A stretch of 64,000 bases of DNA, taken from assembly GCA_021521415.1 (NCBI GenBank), contig JAIQDT010010099.1, positions 16,158 through 80,157 on the forward strand, in the 5' to 3' direction. Below the pieces are notes generated by a model. It searched no databases, was not told where the DNA came from, and saw nothing but the letters and a program-made list of their open reading frames with translations. How positions within the stretch are numbered: position 1 is the stretch's first letter; each line of letters begins with the position of its first letter. Of the stretch, positions 54,263 to 64,000 are shown one piece after another. The translations under genes were made by a program, and so were the position numbers. The DNA comes from Bidens hawaiensis (Eukaryota; Streptophyta; Magnoliopsida; Asterales; Asteraceae).

Positions 54263-54872
54263 TGATGTGCGTGTGCGTGTGCGTGTGTGCTTGTAAAATA
54301 GTATGGGAGATTTAGCTTTCGCACAAGATCATGTTTTAAATTTATAAAAGTGATTTCTACTAAGACTAAACAGACACAAAATAGGCAAGTGTACCTATCG
54401 TATATGTAGAATAGTATTGGTAAGAACCAAATATCGATCTGTGGACACAAATGTTTCTAATAATAGATCTTCGTTTTACTTCAATCATAGAGTTTAATCA
54501 CTTTTAGGGTTGATTTTTAAACTTTAATAAAAATACTTATATATAATATATAGGTGACAAGAATCTAAATGAGCAAATCAATTATATGAAAGTTACCATT
54601 TAAGATCAAGAATTCACTCCAACCATCCTTGATGATTATTAATGTAAATATGTGATAAACTTGCCCTAATAATATATGATAGAATAGCCCTTCATTTCTA
54701 AGTGAGCATATTCTATGACATAAAAGAAAGTAGCATGCATATTCAAGTCCATCCTTGATTAATCTCATACTACCATGAGAATGTCAATTTAAGTAGGCAT
54801 GTAGTTTAGTAAAGTAGAAAGATTAGGATTGACTTCGATTTCTCAAATACCAATTCTAACAACTTCTGATAG
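54263..54872 (-). mobile_element. Athila 5' LTR, truncated
   Basis: On the minus strand it ends ...GCACATCA before the primer site. It matches the solo LTR's 3' part until about 54872, where similarity stops abruptly; the rest of the LTR is missing. (GT)n near 54266-54290 lies at the very end. Confidence 0.75.
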
Positions 54873-54978
54873 TTATAGATATGGAATAAATTTGTATTTT
54901 TTATTCAATTTGTAATTTTTTAAAAATATTTTTAGGATGTTTATTTTTTTTTAATTTATATTTTTTTATGTTTTTAGG
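54873..54978. other. Short AT-rich junction of unknown origin
   Basis: About 100 bp between the broken Athila LTR and the next Gypsy LTR; T-rich, nothing recognisable. Confidence 0.4.
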
Positions 54979-57900
54979 TGTCACATCCCAACCTAAGGCG
55001 GAAATGCCGGGGCGTAAGCTGATTGCTCACACCTCTCAAGGTACTATCATGCAATAATTAAAAAAGGCAATATCTATTTATATAATCTAAATATTCAAAC
55101 AAACTCAAATAATACAAAGTACATAATTTAAACAAAACAATAAATGCAAATCTAAGTCTTGATTTATTCTTCTAACGTTAAAAACTCTAAATTCTTCACC
55201 AATCCTGATATCAGTTCATCAGATACCTGCATATGCATATAAAATAAAATAGTTTTGTCAACACAAGGTTGAGTGAGTAAAACACCAGTTAATTTAAGAT
55301 ACAATATAATATAAAAACGCAATTTTTCCGGTGAGATAAACAATTAAGCCAATGAGCAAATAAGGGGTGTCGGTAAAATCGTTGCCTTTCGAAGTGGGCA
55401 TTGGCTACTACGACGGTCGTATGATCAAACTATTTCTGTGATTATGATGGACCTCTCCGAATGCGGACAATTAAGCAAATAAACATATAGCAATGTAGGC
55501 AAATAATTGATATGCACACAAGGACTAAACAGTTTGTAAGTGTAAATATTAAATAATAGGTAAATATAATACGATAAGCAGATTTTCCCAAAAGGATTAA
55601 AAATAAGTAAAAAGGGGAGTGAATACTCACCTTATAAGCAACATGAATGAATTCGATAAGAAAGTGATAAATCACGTTCTTTGGGAAATACTGACGAGAA
55701 ATCCTAATTACAATAATTGCGAAAATAAATACGAATCAAATACGGAACCTATACTCGATAGAGTCTCGGGAATTTGATGATCGAGTGTGTTCTTGCGAAA
55801 GCTATTTATTACTTTAATTTATTATTATTTTGGATCACTACTTTTATTTATCAAGCTTATAATAAATAGTATATTTTTAGTAATATAAACTTATATTTAT
55901 AAAATATTTAAATAAACAAATATTTATAATTTTTCGAGTCTTTATTATTTAAAACTTTAATCAATTTATACTATATATATATATACACACCCACCCACAC
56001 ACATTCATATACATATATAATCTTCTAGTAAAGACTCGGAAAAACAACACGTTAAACTTGTCGGTTTTAGTAAAATATCACCTGATTATTATATTTTTAA
56101 TACTTAAAATATCATTTAATTGATTAAAGGGTTTATATAATGCATAAATGAGTTAAAAAGAATAATTTCCAAAAATATCGGGCTGCAAAAACTCAAACCC
56201 GCGCCAGTAGCCGGTTCACCAGAAAAACCCACACACCCAGCCAACTGCTCTGGGTGGCCAATTGGTAACAACTCAGGAACATAAATATATAACCAGACAG
56301 ACGAACTAACCAGCTTAACTATGAACCCTAACATGATCAATAGGCCAAAACGTTAACCGTTTGACCGATTAACCTTGGGGTTAATGATCCTGGTAAGATG
56401 ATGAGTAGACTCATATAATGATGTTAATCTGATGGTTTAATTAGAATGATATACGCCGGCCAAAACGATGATCAGAATAAGGATTCTCAGGTTAAGAAAA
56501 CGTAATTAACCATGAGGGTTTTGATGGCGACGAGTAAAGGGTTGTGCAGACGTGAATAATTGTATTATGATTGTCTCTAAGGTATATTAACAAATTAGGT
56601 TAAGGACGGTTAGGTATTTTGGTCAACACGAACCAATGGGATCTGATTTTCCGAATTCACAATGTCGGTGATGACGATTTAGGCAAGAGGAGTAATATAC
56701 ATTGATCAATTCCAACATTAGAACAAGAATTGAGCTTCAAGAAATCAATTTGGGTATACGGGTCTAGTAATGGATCATGGATACAGGTTGGGCTATTGTT
56801 TTAGGGTTAATATTATATATATAACAAAGTTGTTATATATATATATATAGGGGATGGTTCAAGGCAGAAATGATTTTATTACGAGAAGTGCGAGAAATGA
56901 ATATGAGCCATTGATTTTGTTTAATCTATGGCCATGAATTAAAATGGCAATGTTGTAAATAATAACTCTTCATACTAATTGACTTTAATACTAAAAGGGC
57001 ATTTTCGAATTTTGTTTGTAAACTCAATTTTGGAAACCAAAAACTGAAGAATCAATTGGATATCCCAGCAAATTAATTGACGTGCATTCATTTTTCACAT
57101 TTAAAGTTATTAAGTAAACATTTGAATTAAAATTGTATTTTTTAATTTTGTTTGTAGATAAAACAATTTTGTCTTTACTTATTTTTACGGCATTATGTTT
57201 TTATTATTTTGTATTCATAGATTTTGTTGTTATATTTTGCCTACATTATTTGAAATAATCCTACACATATAGGTAAATATGTGTAGGAGTTCTTTTGTAT
57301 ATGGATATTATCCTACACAAATTGGATAAATTCCTACATTTAATTGGTAAATATGTGTACGGGTAAAATCATAAATATTTATGTAGGATTAATTAATCTA
57401 CATAGAAGAAAATGTCAATACACTAATAGCGTAAAAATTCAGTCACACACTTAAAACTCGTGCGCAATCACCCCATATTATAGTTTATAAGCATACTAAA
57501 AACAATTTTTCCTTCACAACCACAAGTCACACACATATTTGTAAATCCTACTTAGTTATTAAAAAAATTAATACCTGCATTCAGATTTAACAACCAAAAT
57601 ATGTAGAGAAAATTTTAGTTGTGTAGGCTGCTAAAATTTTGTGTAGGTATATCTTTATATAGTTCGCCAGCTATATAATCGTTTTGTAAGCTCTTAAAAG
57701 TTTGTATAAGTATATGTAATCTGGTTCTCCAAGTACATATAAATTGTGTAGGTTGTTAAAAAGTTATGTAAATATATGTTGGCTGTGTAGTTATATGTTG
57801 CTTGCGTAGTGGTGGTTTAACCAGCTGGGCTACCAGCGCATGCAGCTTAATCCAGTTTCCATTAATTTTAAACACAAGCAGTTATAAACAAATTTGATTG

Positions 57901-58636
57901 AGAACCCTAGCAAAACGATTTGATAAAATCCGATAAAATTGATCCAATCAATCATAGGGCATTTTTTTTACCATCCTAGCGCGATCAAAACCAACCTACT
58001 ATTTACCTCTAACAACGATCCGAAGTGGGTGAACGAGATAGAACAGTGGCGGCCAAAGAATGACGAAGAACTCGATCAAACAGACGGCTATAATCAAATT
58101 AATATTGGGGTTAAGGTTGGCGACAGGTAGAGGATAGAGGCTGCAAGATTAATTGAGTTGTTATGTACGCTAACATGATTATTATAAATTGGTGCACAAT
58201 ATATTGAGTAATAAGGATCATAATTGATCGATGTTACATAATTAGACGCGTCGGTTAGGCCTCATTAGGCAGGTTCAATAATCTTTTGATTTGATTTCCA
58301 AATATACGTCGTGAATTGTAGTTCAAGAAAGTTAAACGGGTTCTGGATTCATCAATCGGGTTAACGGGTAAAGGTTAAATGGGTTCTATGGATAATACTA
58401 TATATAAATTGCACTCTAGTCCCTGGAAATTGAGGGTGGAAACACTATTAGATAAAAGTTTAGTATAGGGTTAACTTTGCTAAAATACGAAAGTTGTATA
58501 TATATTATATAATAAATTAAATAATGATATAATAATATTTAAATTTTCTTAATAAATGCGTTAGAATTTCCCGAACATCAAGATGGGTCGGGTTTTTAAT
58601 AAGAAAATAAATTTTGAAAAAGTCCGAGTTGTTACA
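54979..58636 (-). mobile_element. 3' LTR of the minus-strand Gypsy element
   Basis: On the minus strand it runs from TGTAACAACTCGGAC after the polypurine tract to GGTTGGGATGTGACA. 3.66 kb is long for the type, and part of it (from about 56845) looks inserted. No coding content; the 63-77-codon frames have no family resemblance. Confidence 0.7.
56806..57840. mobile_element. Micron-like insertion beside a TA microsatellite (right end uncertain)
   Basis: After (TA)n runs at 56812-56849 the sequence GGGGATGGTTCAAGGCAGAA starts a segment whose beginning and block AGCCATTGATT...CTATGGCCATGAATT parallel the element at 10856-11114. It continues through repeated GTGTAGGA/TCCTACA motifs (57240-57400, 57620-57780). 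The right border is a guess based on where this motif set stops. Confidence 0.4.
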
Positions 58637-58656
58637 GTCTCCCTTACTTTAGGGAA
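58637..58656 (-). other. Polypurine tract of the minus-strand Gypsy element
   Basis: On the minus strand CCCTAAAGTAAGGGAGAC precedes the LTR, with GGGACGAAATT just upstream (58655-58672), as in the other Gypsy copies. Confidence 0.75.
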
Positions 58657-58695
58657 TTTCGTCCCAAAATTAAAGAATACTAGAACAACACCGTT

Positions 58696-58696
<1 letters not shown>

Positions 58697-58727
<31 letters not shown>

Positions 58728-58896
58728 AGTGCGCTTATCGGATTTGCATTTAGAACGTTATTTTAACTATTCAAAGTTCTGTATTATGATTTATTTGAAA
58801 TCACAAATATATATATATATTTGTGCGCTTATCGGATTTGCATTTAGAACGTTATTTTAACTATTCAAAGTTCTGTATTATGATTTATTTGAAATC

Positions 58897-58944
<48 letters not shown>

Positions 58945-59013
58945 CTTATCGGATTTGCATTTAGAACGTTATTTTAACTATTCAAAGTTCTGTATTATGA
59001 TTTATTTGAAATC

Positions 59014-59055
<42 letters not shown>

Positions 59056-59140
59056 GATTTCAAATAAATCATAATACAGAACTTTGAATAGTTAAAATAA
59101 CGTTCTAAATGCAAATCCGATAAGCGCACTTATATATAGG
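58697..59140. repeat. Foldback array: three direct and one inverted 80-bp unit on TA microsatellites
   Basis: Units at 58729-58808, 58823-58902 and 58944-59019 (direct) and 59050-59129 (inverted) are identical by eye apart from a 4-bp loss at the start of the third. Each starts GTGCGCTTATCGGATTTGC and ends GAAATCACAAAT. (TA)n runs separate them. The third and fourth units form a perfect ~76-bp hairpin stem with a (TA)n loop. The IYIYIY reading frame here is an artefact of the repeat. Confidence 0.9.
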
Positions 59141-59765
59141 ATGTACCAGCGGCGTATCCACCATGTCCTTATCATTTCTACATTTGTACCGTTATCCAAA
59201 CTACTCTCAACTCTATAATATGACACACAACTTTACACTTCATGATTTCCATGCGAGGACTTTGATAATTATGTTCCGGGCCATAATTATTGTTATCGTC
59301 GGATGGTCCACATGATTCTCTGATCGTGTGGGTTTACAAAACATTTGAGTAAAACATGATTTTGAGGAAACAAAAATTATTATTATTATTTTTTTAAGGA
59401 GTTTTAATTTAGAACACTAGAAAGTCACCAATGTATAAAATAATTTCAAGAGTTGCAGTGAATTTTAATAAAGCAAAGAAATTTTAAGACGACTTTTAAA
59501 CGTAAAGATATAAGTATTTAAAGTTTAAGAAGGGTAGCTTATATGTTGTTAAGGTTAATGAATGCAAAGAAATAAGATAGAATTAGGCTTCAATAAACAA
59601 TCTATTTAATCAAAAAACTTATTTATTTGATAGAAGGTAAATAGTCCAAATACGAAAATAATCCAAGGCTATAAAGAGGCGTTACAATTCGTAATTAAGA
59701 AAAAAACAATATAAAATTAAGATAGATAATAAAAACGGCAAAAGTCTTTAGAGTATCTTTGTAGC
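59141..59765. other. Untranslated region of the minus-strand Gypsy element
   Basis: Between the foldback array and the gag stop. No pol motif in any frame. Confidence 0.55.
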
Positions 59766-60068
59766 TTAATTTTCGTAACTTGAGGCACCATGAGGAGTTG
59801 CAGGAGTAGGAGCAGTTGAGGTTGATTGATTTGGCATTGCTTGGAAAACTTGAGCTTGAACAGTTTGCAAGAAAGTTGTTTGGTGGAAATATGTCTGGTA
59901 AATTTGAGCTTGCAGCTGCGGGGTTTGATAGTGTTGGGTTAAGTAAGGTTGACCTTGATTGATGGGAGGAGCTTGAGGGACATGAGGTTGATAGGTTTGA
60001 GCGTGATAAGCATGGGCCAAGTAGTAAGGTATAGTCGTTGATTGATCTTGAGTAAGTTGAGGGCACGT
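59766..60068 (-). pseudogene. Gypsy gag, Gln/Pro-rich C-terminal tail
   Basis: On the minus strand a Gln/Thr/Pro-rich stretch (HAQTYQPHVPQAPPINQGQP, QTVQAQVFQAMPNQSTSTAP) ends in a stop at 59766-59768. Removing the solo LTR at 60069-62270 puts this tail in frame with the zinc-knuckle part at 62276-62713. Confidence 0.75.
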
Positions 60069-60497
60069 TGTAAGGCCCCGTTACCGGTTCCCTACATTTG
60101 GTGTTAGATTTACTCATAAACGCAGTTCTAAATATCAGAGTTAATTAAAACTTTCATGGAATAATATAAAACATCAACCATTCATTACAAATATCCATAA
60201 TTTGTCTTTTAAAACATAACATAAATCATAACATTCAAAACATCATGACAATCTTCGGATGCCAGCCTCTTCAATCCTGCCATGTGTCCATCTCAAGTAG
60301 CTGTCTCAATCTGTTAACCTGCGTGCATACTAAAAGTCAGCTACGCTGAGTGAGTTCTAGTTAATCACATAACTTACTTTACATACACATACACATATAC
60401 GTGCCCGAAGGTACACATTACATACTTAACTTGTCCATCAGTCCTTTAAATACGTTCATAACTATCCTTACATTATAAAGAGCATTCGCCCTACATA

Positions 60498-60664
60498 CCT
60501 CGGATATTATTAGGGTCCGGTACCCTCCATCCTCGGATATTATTAGGGTCCGGCCACCCTCCATCCTCGGATATTATTAGGGTCCGGCACCCTCCATCCT
60601 CGGATATTATTAGGGTCCGGTACCCTCCATCCTCGGATATTATTAGGGTCGGTCACCCTTCCTT
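60498..60664. repeat. LTR minisatellite, five ~33-bp units
   Basis: Units CCTCGGATATTATTAGGGTC followed by CGGTACCCTCCAT. Reverse complement of the unit type at 52395-52587, at the same place in the LTR, but more homogeneous. Confidence 0.88.
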
Positions 60665-61080
60665 CCATACCTCCATATCATACTTTCTATATACATAATC
60701 GTAAAGCTTCGTACGTACATACATCATTCATTCTTCATCTTACAACATACATATAACATCAGACCATTTCCTGGCAGTACATGCAATTCCGAAGATCGTT
60801 CACGTACCGACAAGAAATCATTCATACATTTCACATAATACATATATGGCATACACTTATCACTTAGGATAAGTGTATTAACTAACCACATCGAGTATGC
60901 ACACAGCCCCGAAAACATAACAAGTAATGGGGCTAGTAACTCACCTGAATGCGATTACGTTCGCCGTTAATAGTTATTCCCTTCTTTAGCTGTGCGCGAC
61001 TAACTGTATAACAATTACTCGTATCAATTATCTATCACTATCCATATCACGTTTCTATTCTAATTATAACCCTCAATGGA

Positions 61081-61170
61081 CGGGGGTCCGGGGGCAACGC
61101 CCCTGGCAGCGGGGTCTAGGGGCGGCAGCCCCTAGCAGGGTCCAAGGGGCAGAGCCCCTGGCTGGGGTCG
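61081..61170. repeat. GC-rich multi-hairpin module, reverse orientation
   Basis: Counterpart of 51901-51989: AGGGGCGGCAGCCCCT, AGGGGCAGAGCCCCT and GGGGGCAACGCCCCT. Very well conserved compared with the LTR around it. Confidence 0.8.
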
Positions 61171-62275
61171 AGCTGCCAGGTCAGCTTGGAAAAATTTTAT
61201 TTCCATTAACTGTCTTAACACATTTTCCATTAAAATTTTGAATCATAATTAATTTGCTAACATAAAAGTTCAAGGCTTCTTTGTAATTAAATCATTCTTT
61301 TATAGGTCAGGGACTGTTCTGGCATTCATCCAAACATCCAGTTCGTTATTCAGTCCGAATGGGGATTCTTAACGAGTGAGCCCTTATAACGAACTGACTA
61401 CTGTAGCGAATCAACCCATATAACGAACTGATCTGCATAACGAATTGACCCCTATGACGAACTGATCTGGTCAATGAATGAACCCTATAACGAATGGGGT
61501 TCATTCGTCCCTCTCTTAACGAATGGCCTTAGCGCATGGCCTTAACGAATGAGCTAGTTCGTCCTTATTTCCTTAACGAATTACATACTAGTTCGTCCTT
61601 ATTTCCTTAACGAATTAGATGCTAATTCGCTATTTTTCCGCTAGCGAATTAGGGTTAGGTCAGAGAATGTCAGAAACATTCTCTGACACCTTAACCTCGC
61701 ACCTAAATTTTTCGGCGCTGCCATTGCCGGAAAATCGGGTTTTCACCGGAAAAAGTGTTTCAGCACCGTTTTCACCGTTTTTCGTCTCGTTTGATCCAGA
61801 TCTGAGCTAGGGTGACCCCTAAGCTCATCTTAGGTTCGGTTTATACCCGATAATACCCGGATCTCGTAACTTAACGGTTTAACGGTGTCGGCTGGTCGTT
61901 TTGTGACTAAATCTAACGATTTTAAGTTTATAAACATCATACTATTATTACCTCGGGTCGGTGCTCGATTTCCTTCCTGGTTTCGGCTAGAGAAAAGAGA
62001 GGAAATAAAGAGAAGGCTTAAGTGTGCGTTTTGGTGGTGTATGGAATATGTGTAAATGAGGAATTAAATGGTGATTAAGGGTTTATATATTTATGGATCA
62101 TGGGCTTAAGCCCATGGTCTTTCCTTCTTTCTTTCGTAACCCAAGTCCATAAATCATATCCATTTAACCAACACAAGCCCAACTCATATTCTATTATCTA
62201 AACCGATAACGACCCACAATAAAATAGACGAAATTTATCTTATTATTATAGCCAAAAGTAGGATGTTACACACGC

Positions 62276-62760
62276 ATTACGGAGATGACTTGGATCCTTA
62301 CAATGGTAGAAAGCACGGGTATTAGGAACACCGGTTTGAGCAAGAGGGGTAGGTTGTTGCGGAACAACTTGTGCAGTAGGCGGGACACGACAGGTGTTAG
62401 CAAGATGGCCATAACGGTTACATTGGATGCAACGACGGCATAGGGATCTAACCGAGTGATGATGACTACAAATGGAGCATGACGGAAAAAGACCGAGGTA
62501 AGGTTTCTTGTTTGAGGAGACTTGCGGGTGGGTAGGATTTGTTGCAGCAAGGTTCTTATGTTTCTTGTTGTGAGGGTGAGTGGAGGTAGATGGTTTGTAG
62601 TCACCAGCAAGAGAATTAGTGGGAAAAGTTGAAACGGTTGCATGGAGGTTCCGAATTCGGGTCACTATCCTGGGGATCGCAGAAGCTATCTCTTTGGCGA
62701 TACAGACATCCAAACGGTGGTCGTGAGAATCAAACGATTGATTTCAAGAATAACATTGGT
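62276..62760 (-). pseudogene. Gypsy gag, zinc-knuckle part
   Basis: The minus frame from 62713 reads into a knuckle region: CSICSHHHSVRSLC, then CIQCNRYGHLANTC (a complete CX2CX4HX4C), then FYHCKDPSHLRNAC, in which the first Cys of a second knuckle is lost. A TGA lies about 16 codons upstream of 62713 in the same frame, and further upstream the capsid domain is missing, so this is the C-terminal half of Gag only. The frame is cut by the solo LTR after HLRNAC. Confidence 0.8.
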
Positions 62761-63942
62761 TTCTTGAATGAGACATTCTATAGGGACCAAAAATGAGGGT
62801 TTATAAGATGAAGGATAAATTGAGGAAATCATAAGAATAGTGAAATGTTTAACTATGTAGATAACTTATAATAATTTTGCGTTAAGAAGTAAGGGGATTT
62901 GCGTCATAATGATTAAATGTAAAAGATTATAAGATGAGGGGGGTACGTTGCGTAAATAGTTATTAAATGATGTAGTCAATAAGGTTAATGTGTGATGACT
63001 TCATGAGGAGTTAAGTCAGTTTAAATTTAGATTTGATTAAGTTTACAATAAACTAACGAAATATAAATTGTGGATGTTGGCCTCCCTGAGCTCCCATGGC
63101 AATTTGAATGGCCCAACGAACTAACAAAAAACAACTGAGTTGGACAACCCATGAGCGTTACATGGAAATTTGATTGTCCCAACGAATTAACGAATTAATT
63201 TGAGCATTATATGGTGTTTTAACCGACCAAACTAAATAACGACCTATCGAAATAAATATGGGTAGTCGGAGTATCTTGTGAATCACCACGTTGATCACTC
63301 CAACAAAAATACGAAAACAAGTTAAGAAATGGATAGTAGGAGTGCCTACGGGTTCCGTGGATTTTTCACCCGACTAACCATTTAAATAATGGAACACAAT
63401 AATCGGGAAAACCGAGTTTAGCCACGTATCACCGTGAATTCGATTTAGGGATGCAACCACTAATGTGGTCACGGTTGACAGCTTAGGGTGTTGGTCATAT
63501 GGCATTTATGGGTCTCGCTCGGGTCCATAGGGTTGAATACTGTGGTCAGGTTATCACCAGGTAAGGAATAACGTCTTCCCTTTGGTTCTCAGAACCATTA
63601 TGCCAGTGACCAACTCACAGTTTCTCTTCCCCTTTCATTTATCGTAGGGACATGCCACATAACCTAGCCTTAAGGTGCACGAGCAAAAAAAAACAGGTGG
63701 GAATTCTTAGGAATTTCCCGAAAATAAAAGTAATCTAATTTTTCGAAAAGTTTTCTTTGAATGTTGAGGCATAGCCTCGGAGTTTGTGTTTGTGTGCATA
63801 ACAATACAATAATTAATCAATAATTAACTAGGAAAGCTGTTAACAATATTAAAATTGAACACATAAAGGTAAACAGATAGGCACGTATAGGGCTCCTAAA
63901 AATGTGTCTAAGGCAATTTCTAACGACCTAACTTAAACCTTC
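62761..63942 (-). other. Leader and deleted capsid region of the minus-strand Gypsy element
   Basis: About 1.2 kb between the primer site and the gag remnant, with no frame above 60 codons on the minus strand and no capsid motif. Confidence 0.55.
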
Positions 63943-63956
63943 GGCTCTGATACCAA
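63943..63956 (-). other. Primer-binding site (initiator tRNA-Met)
   Basis: On the minus strand TTGGTATCAGAGCC, two bases after the LTR end at 63959. Same primer type as at 36482-36494. Confidence 0.88.
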
Positions 63957-63958
63957 TC

Positions 63959-64000
63959 TGTCACACCCCAACCTACGGCAGAAATGCCGGAGCGTGAACT
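63959..64000 (-). mobile_element. 5' LTR of the minus-strand Gypsy element, cut by the window edge
   Basis: The 42 visible bases (TGTCACACCCCAACCTACGG onward) match the end of the 3' LTR at 54979 with roughly seven differences. Confidence 0.78.

Larger units (their letters stand above)
43278..54872 (-). mobile_element. Athila-type Gypsy retrotransposon, decayed, split by nested LTRs
   Basis: Read on the minus strand: part of the 5' LTR (54872-54263), primer site (54256-54238), gag (53799-53350), an inserted solo LTR (53349-49211), rest of gag (49205-48093), protease, RT, RNase H, integrase (to ~44640), then a 3' region with two coiled-coil frames. The Athila lineage is inferred from the protease form ALADLGASIHLIP, the RT block DIKGISPSFCTHKIL and the integrase end KLKSR. 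The outer part of the 5' LTR and the whole 3' LTR are missing. All pol domains are broken. Confidence 0.85.
60069..62270 (-). mobile_element. Solo LTR of the gag-only Gypsy family, in the gag
   Basis: On the minus strand from TGTAACATCCTAC to CGGGGCCTTACA, 2202 bp. Flanks are CACGT (60064-60068) and CACGC (62271-62275), a 5-bp duplication with one change. It carries the hairpin (61659-61687), the CGAA/TTCG array (61340-61650), the GC module (61081-61170) and a 33-bp minisatellite (60498-60664). Closer to the solo LTR at 50707-53017 than to the LTRs at 34-41 kb. Confidence 0.85.
54979..64000 (-). mobile_element. Minus-strand Gypsy element with only a gag remnant, running off the right edge
   Basis: 3' LTR 54979-58636, polypurine tract 58637-58656, gag C-terminal half (about 59766-62760, split by a solo LTR), leader, primer site 63943-63956 and the start of the 5' LTR at 63959. 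The visible ends of both LTRs read TGTCACAYCCCAACCTA on the plus strand. No protease, RT, RNase H or integrase is present in the ~3.1 kb of internal sequence left after removing the solo LTR. It is a second gag-only or internally deleted Gypsy copy. Confidence 0.78.

Noticed and set aside
58823..59074. Reading frame of 83 codons with two identical halves
   Set aside because: Both halves are the 80-bp repeat unit with TA runs between; no independent coding evidence.
62266..62643. Second minus frame of 125 codons overlapping the zinc-knuckle frame
   Set aside because: Shifted frame of the Gag remnant; the other frame has the CX2CX4HX4C motifs.
1..64000. CRISPR array, bacterial operon, rRNA or tRNA genes
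   Set aside because: Direct repeats here are LTR minisatellites or TE repeats; gene structure with introns and retrotransposon content is plant nuclear; no tRNA or rRNA sequence was recognised apart from primer-site complements.

Overview
The window looks like nuclear DNA of a eudicot, probably Asteraceae. This is inferred from the styles of the LTR retrotransposons (TGTAACATCCCG-type and TGTCACACCCCAACC-type Gypsy LTRs, Angela-like Copia, Athila with CACGG/CCGTG repeats) and from AT-rich, intron-bearing genes; the species cannot be fixed from sequence alone. Only two host genes are supported. Both are on the minus strand, side by side in a gene island of about 14-34 kb, and the rest is dominated by transposable elements.

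Region by region. 1-2740 is the 3' end of a Gypsy element that entered from the left and was inserted into a Copia gag. 2741-11867 holds two head-to-tail, decayed Angela/Tork-type Copia copies, each ending in an LTR. 12.6-34.3 kb is the gene island. It contains an NTF2+RRM protein of the plant G3BP type (CDS 14222-17434, 8 coding exons, 471 aa) and a LONGIFOLIA/TRM-family protein (CDS 20847-25377, 5 exons, 875 aa). Around and inside these genes lie many small DNA transposons whose ends and target duplications can be read: two Tourist-like MITEs (TTA duplications), four non-autonomous hAT elements (8-bp duplications), a 1.46-kb Mutator-like element with long terminal inverted repeats and a 9-bp duplication that itself carries one of the hAT elements, and one CACTA end.

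34324-40807 is a complete Gypsy-type element with both LTRs, tRNA primer site, polypurine tract and a 5-bp TTTTT duplication. Its only coding content is gag with zinc knuckles, so it is a TR-GAG type non-autonomous element. A Helitron 3' terminus sits at 42559. About 43.2-54.9 kb is an inverted, decayed Athila element. Its gag is split by an Athila-type solo LTR, which is itself split by a solo LTR of the 34-kb family, giving a three-level nest with perfect duplications at both inner junctions. Between the Athila integrase and its missing 3' end are two related short coiled-coil reading frames. 54979 to beyond 64000 is another minus-strand Gypsy element retaining only part of gag, which is interrupted by a further solo LTR of the 34-kb family. 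It also holds a perfect 80-bp foldback array built on TA microsatellites.

The genes do not form a pathway. The interest lies in the nested insertion history, in a gag-only Gypsy family present three times with shared LTR structures (hairpin, CGAA/TTCG motif array, variable minisatellite), and in the Athila coiled-coil reading frames. No exotic defence or metabolic system is visible.
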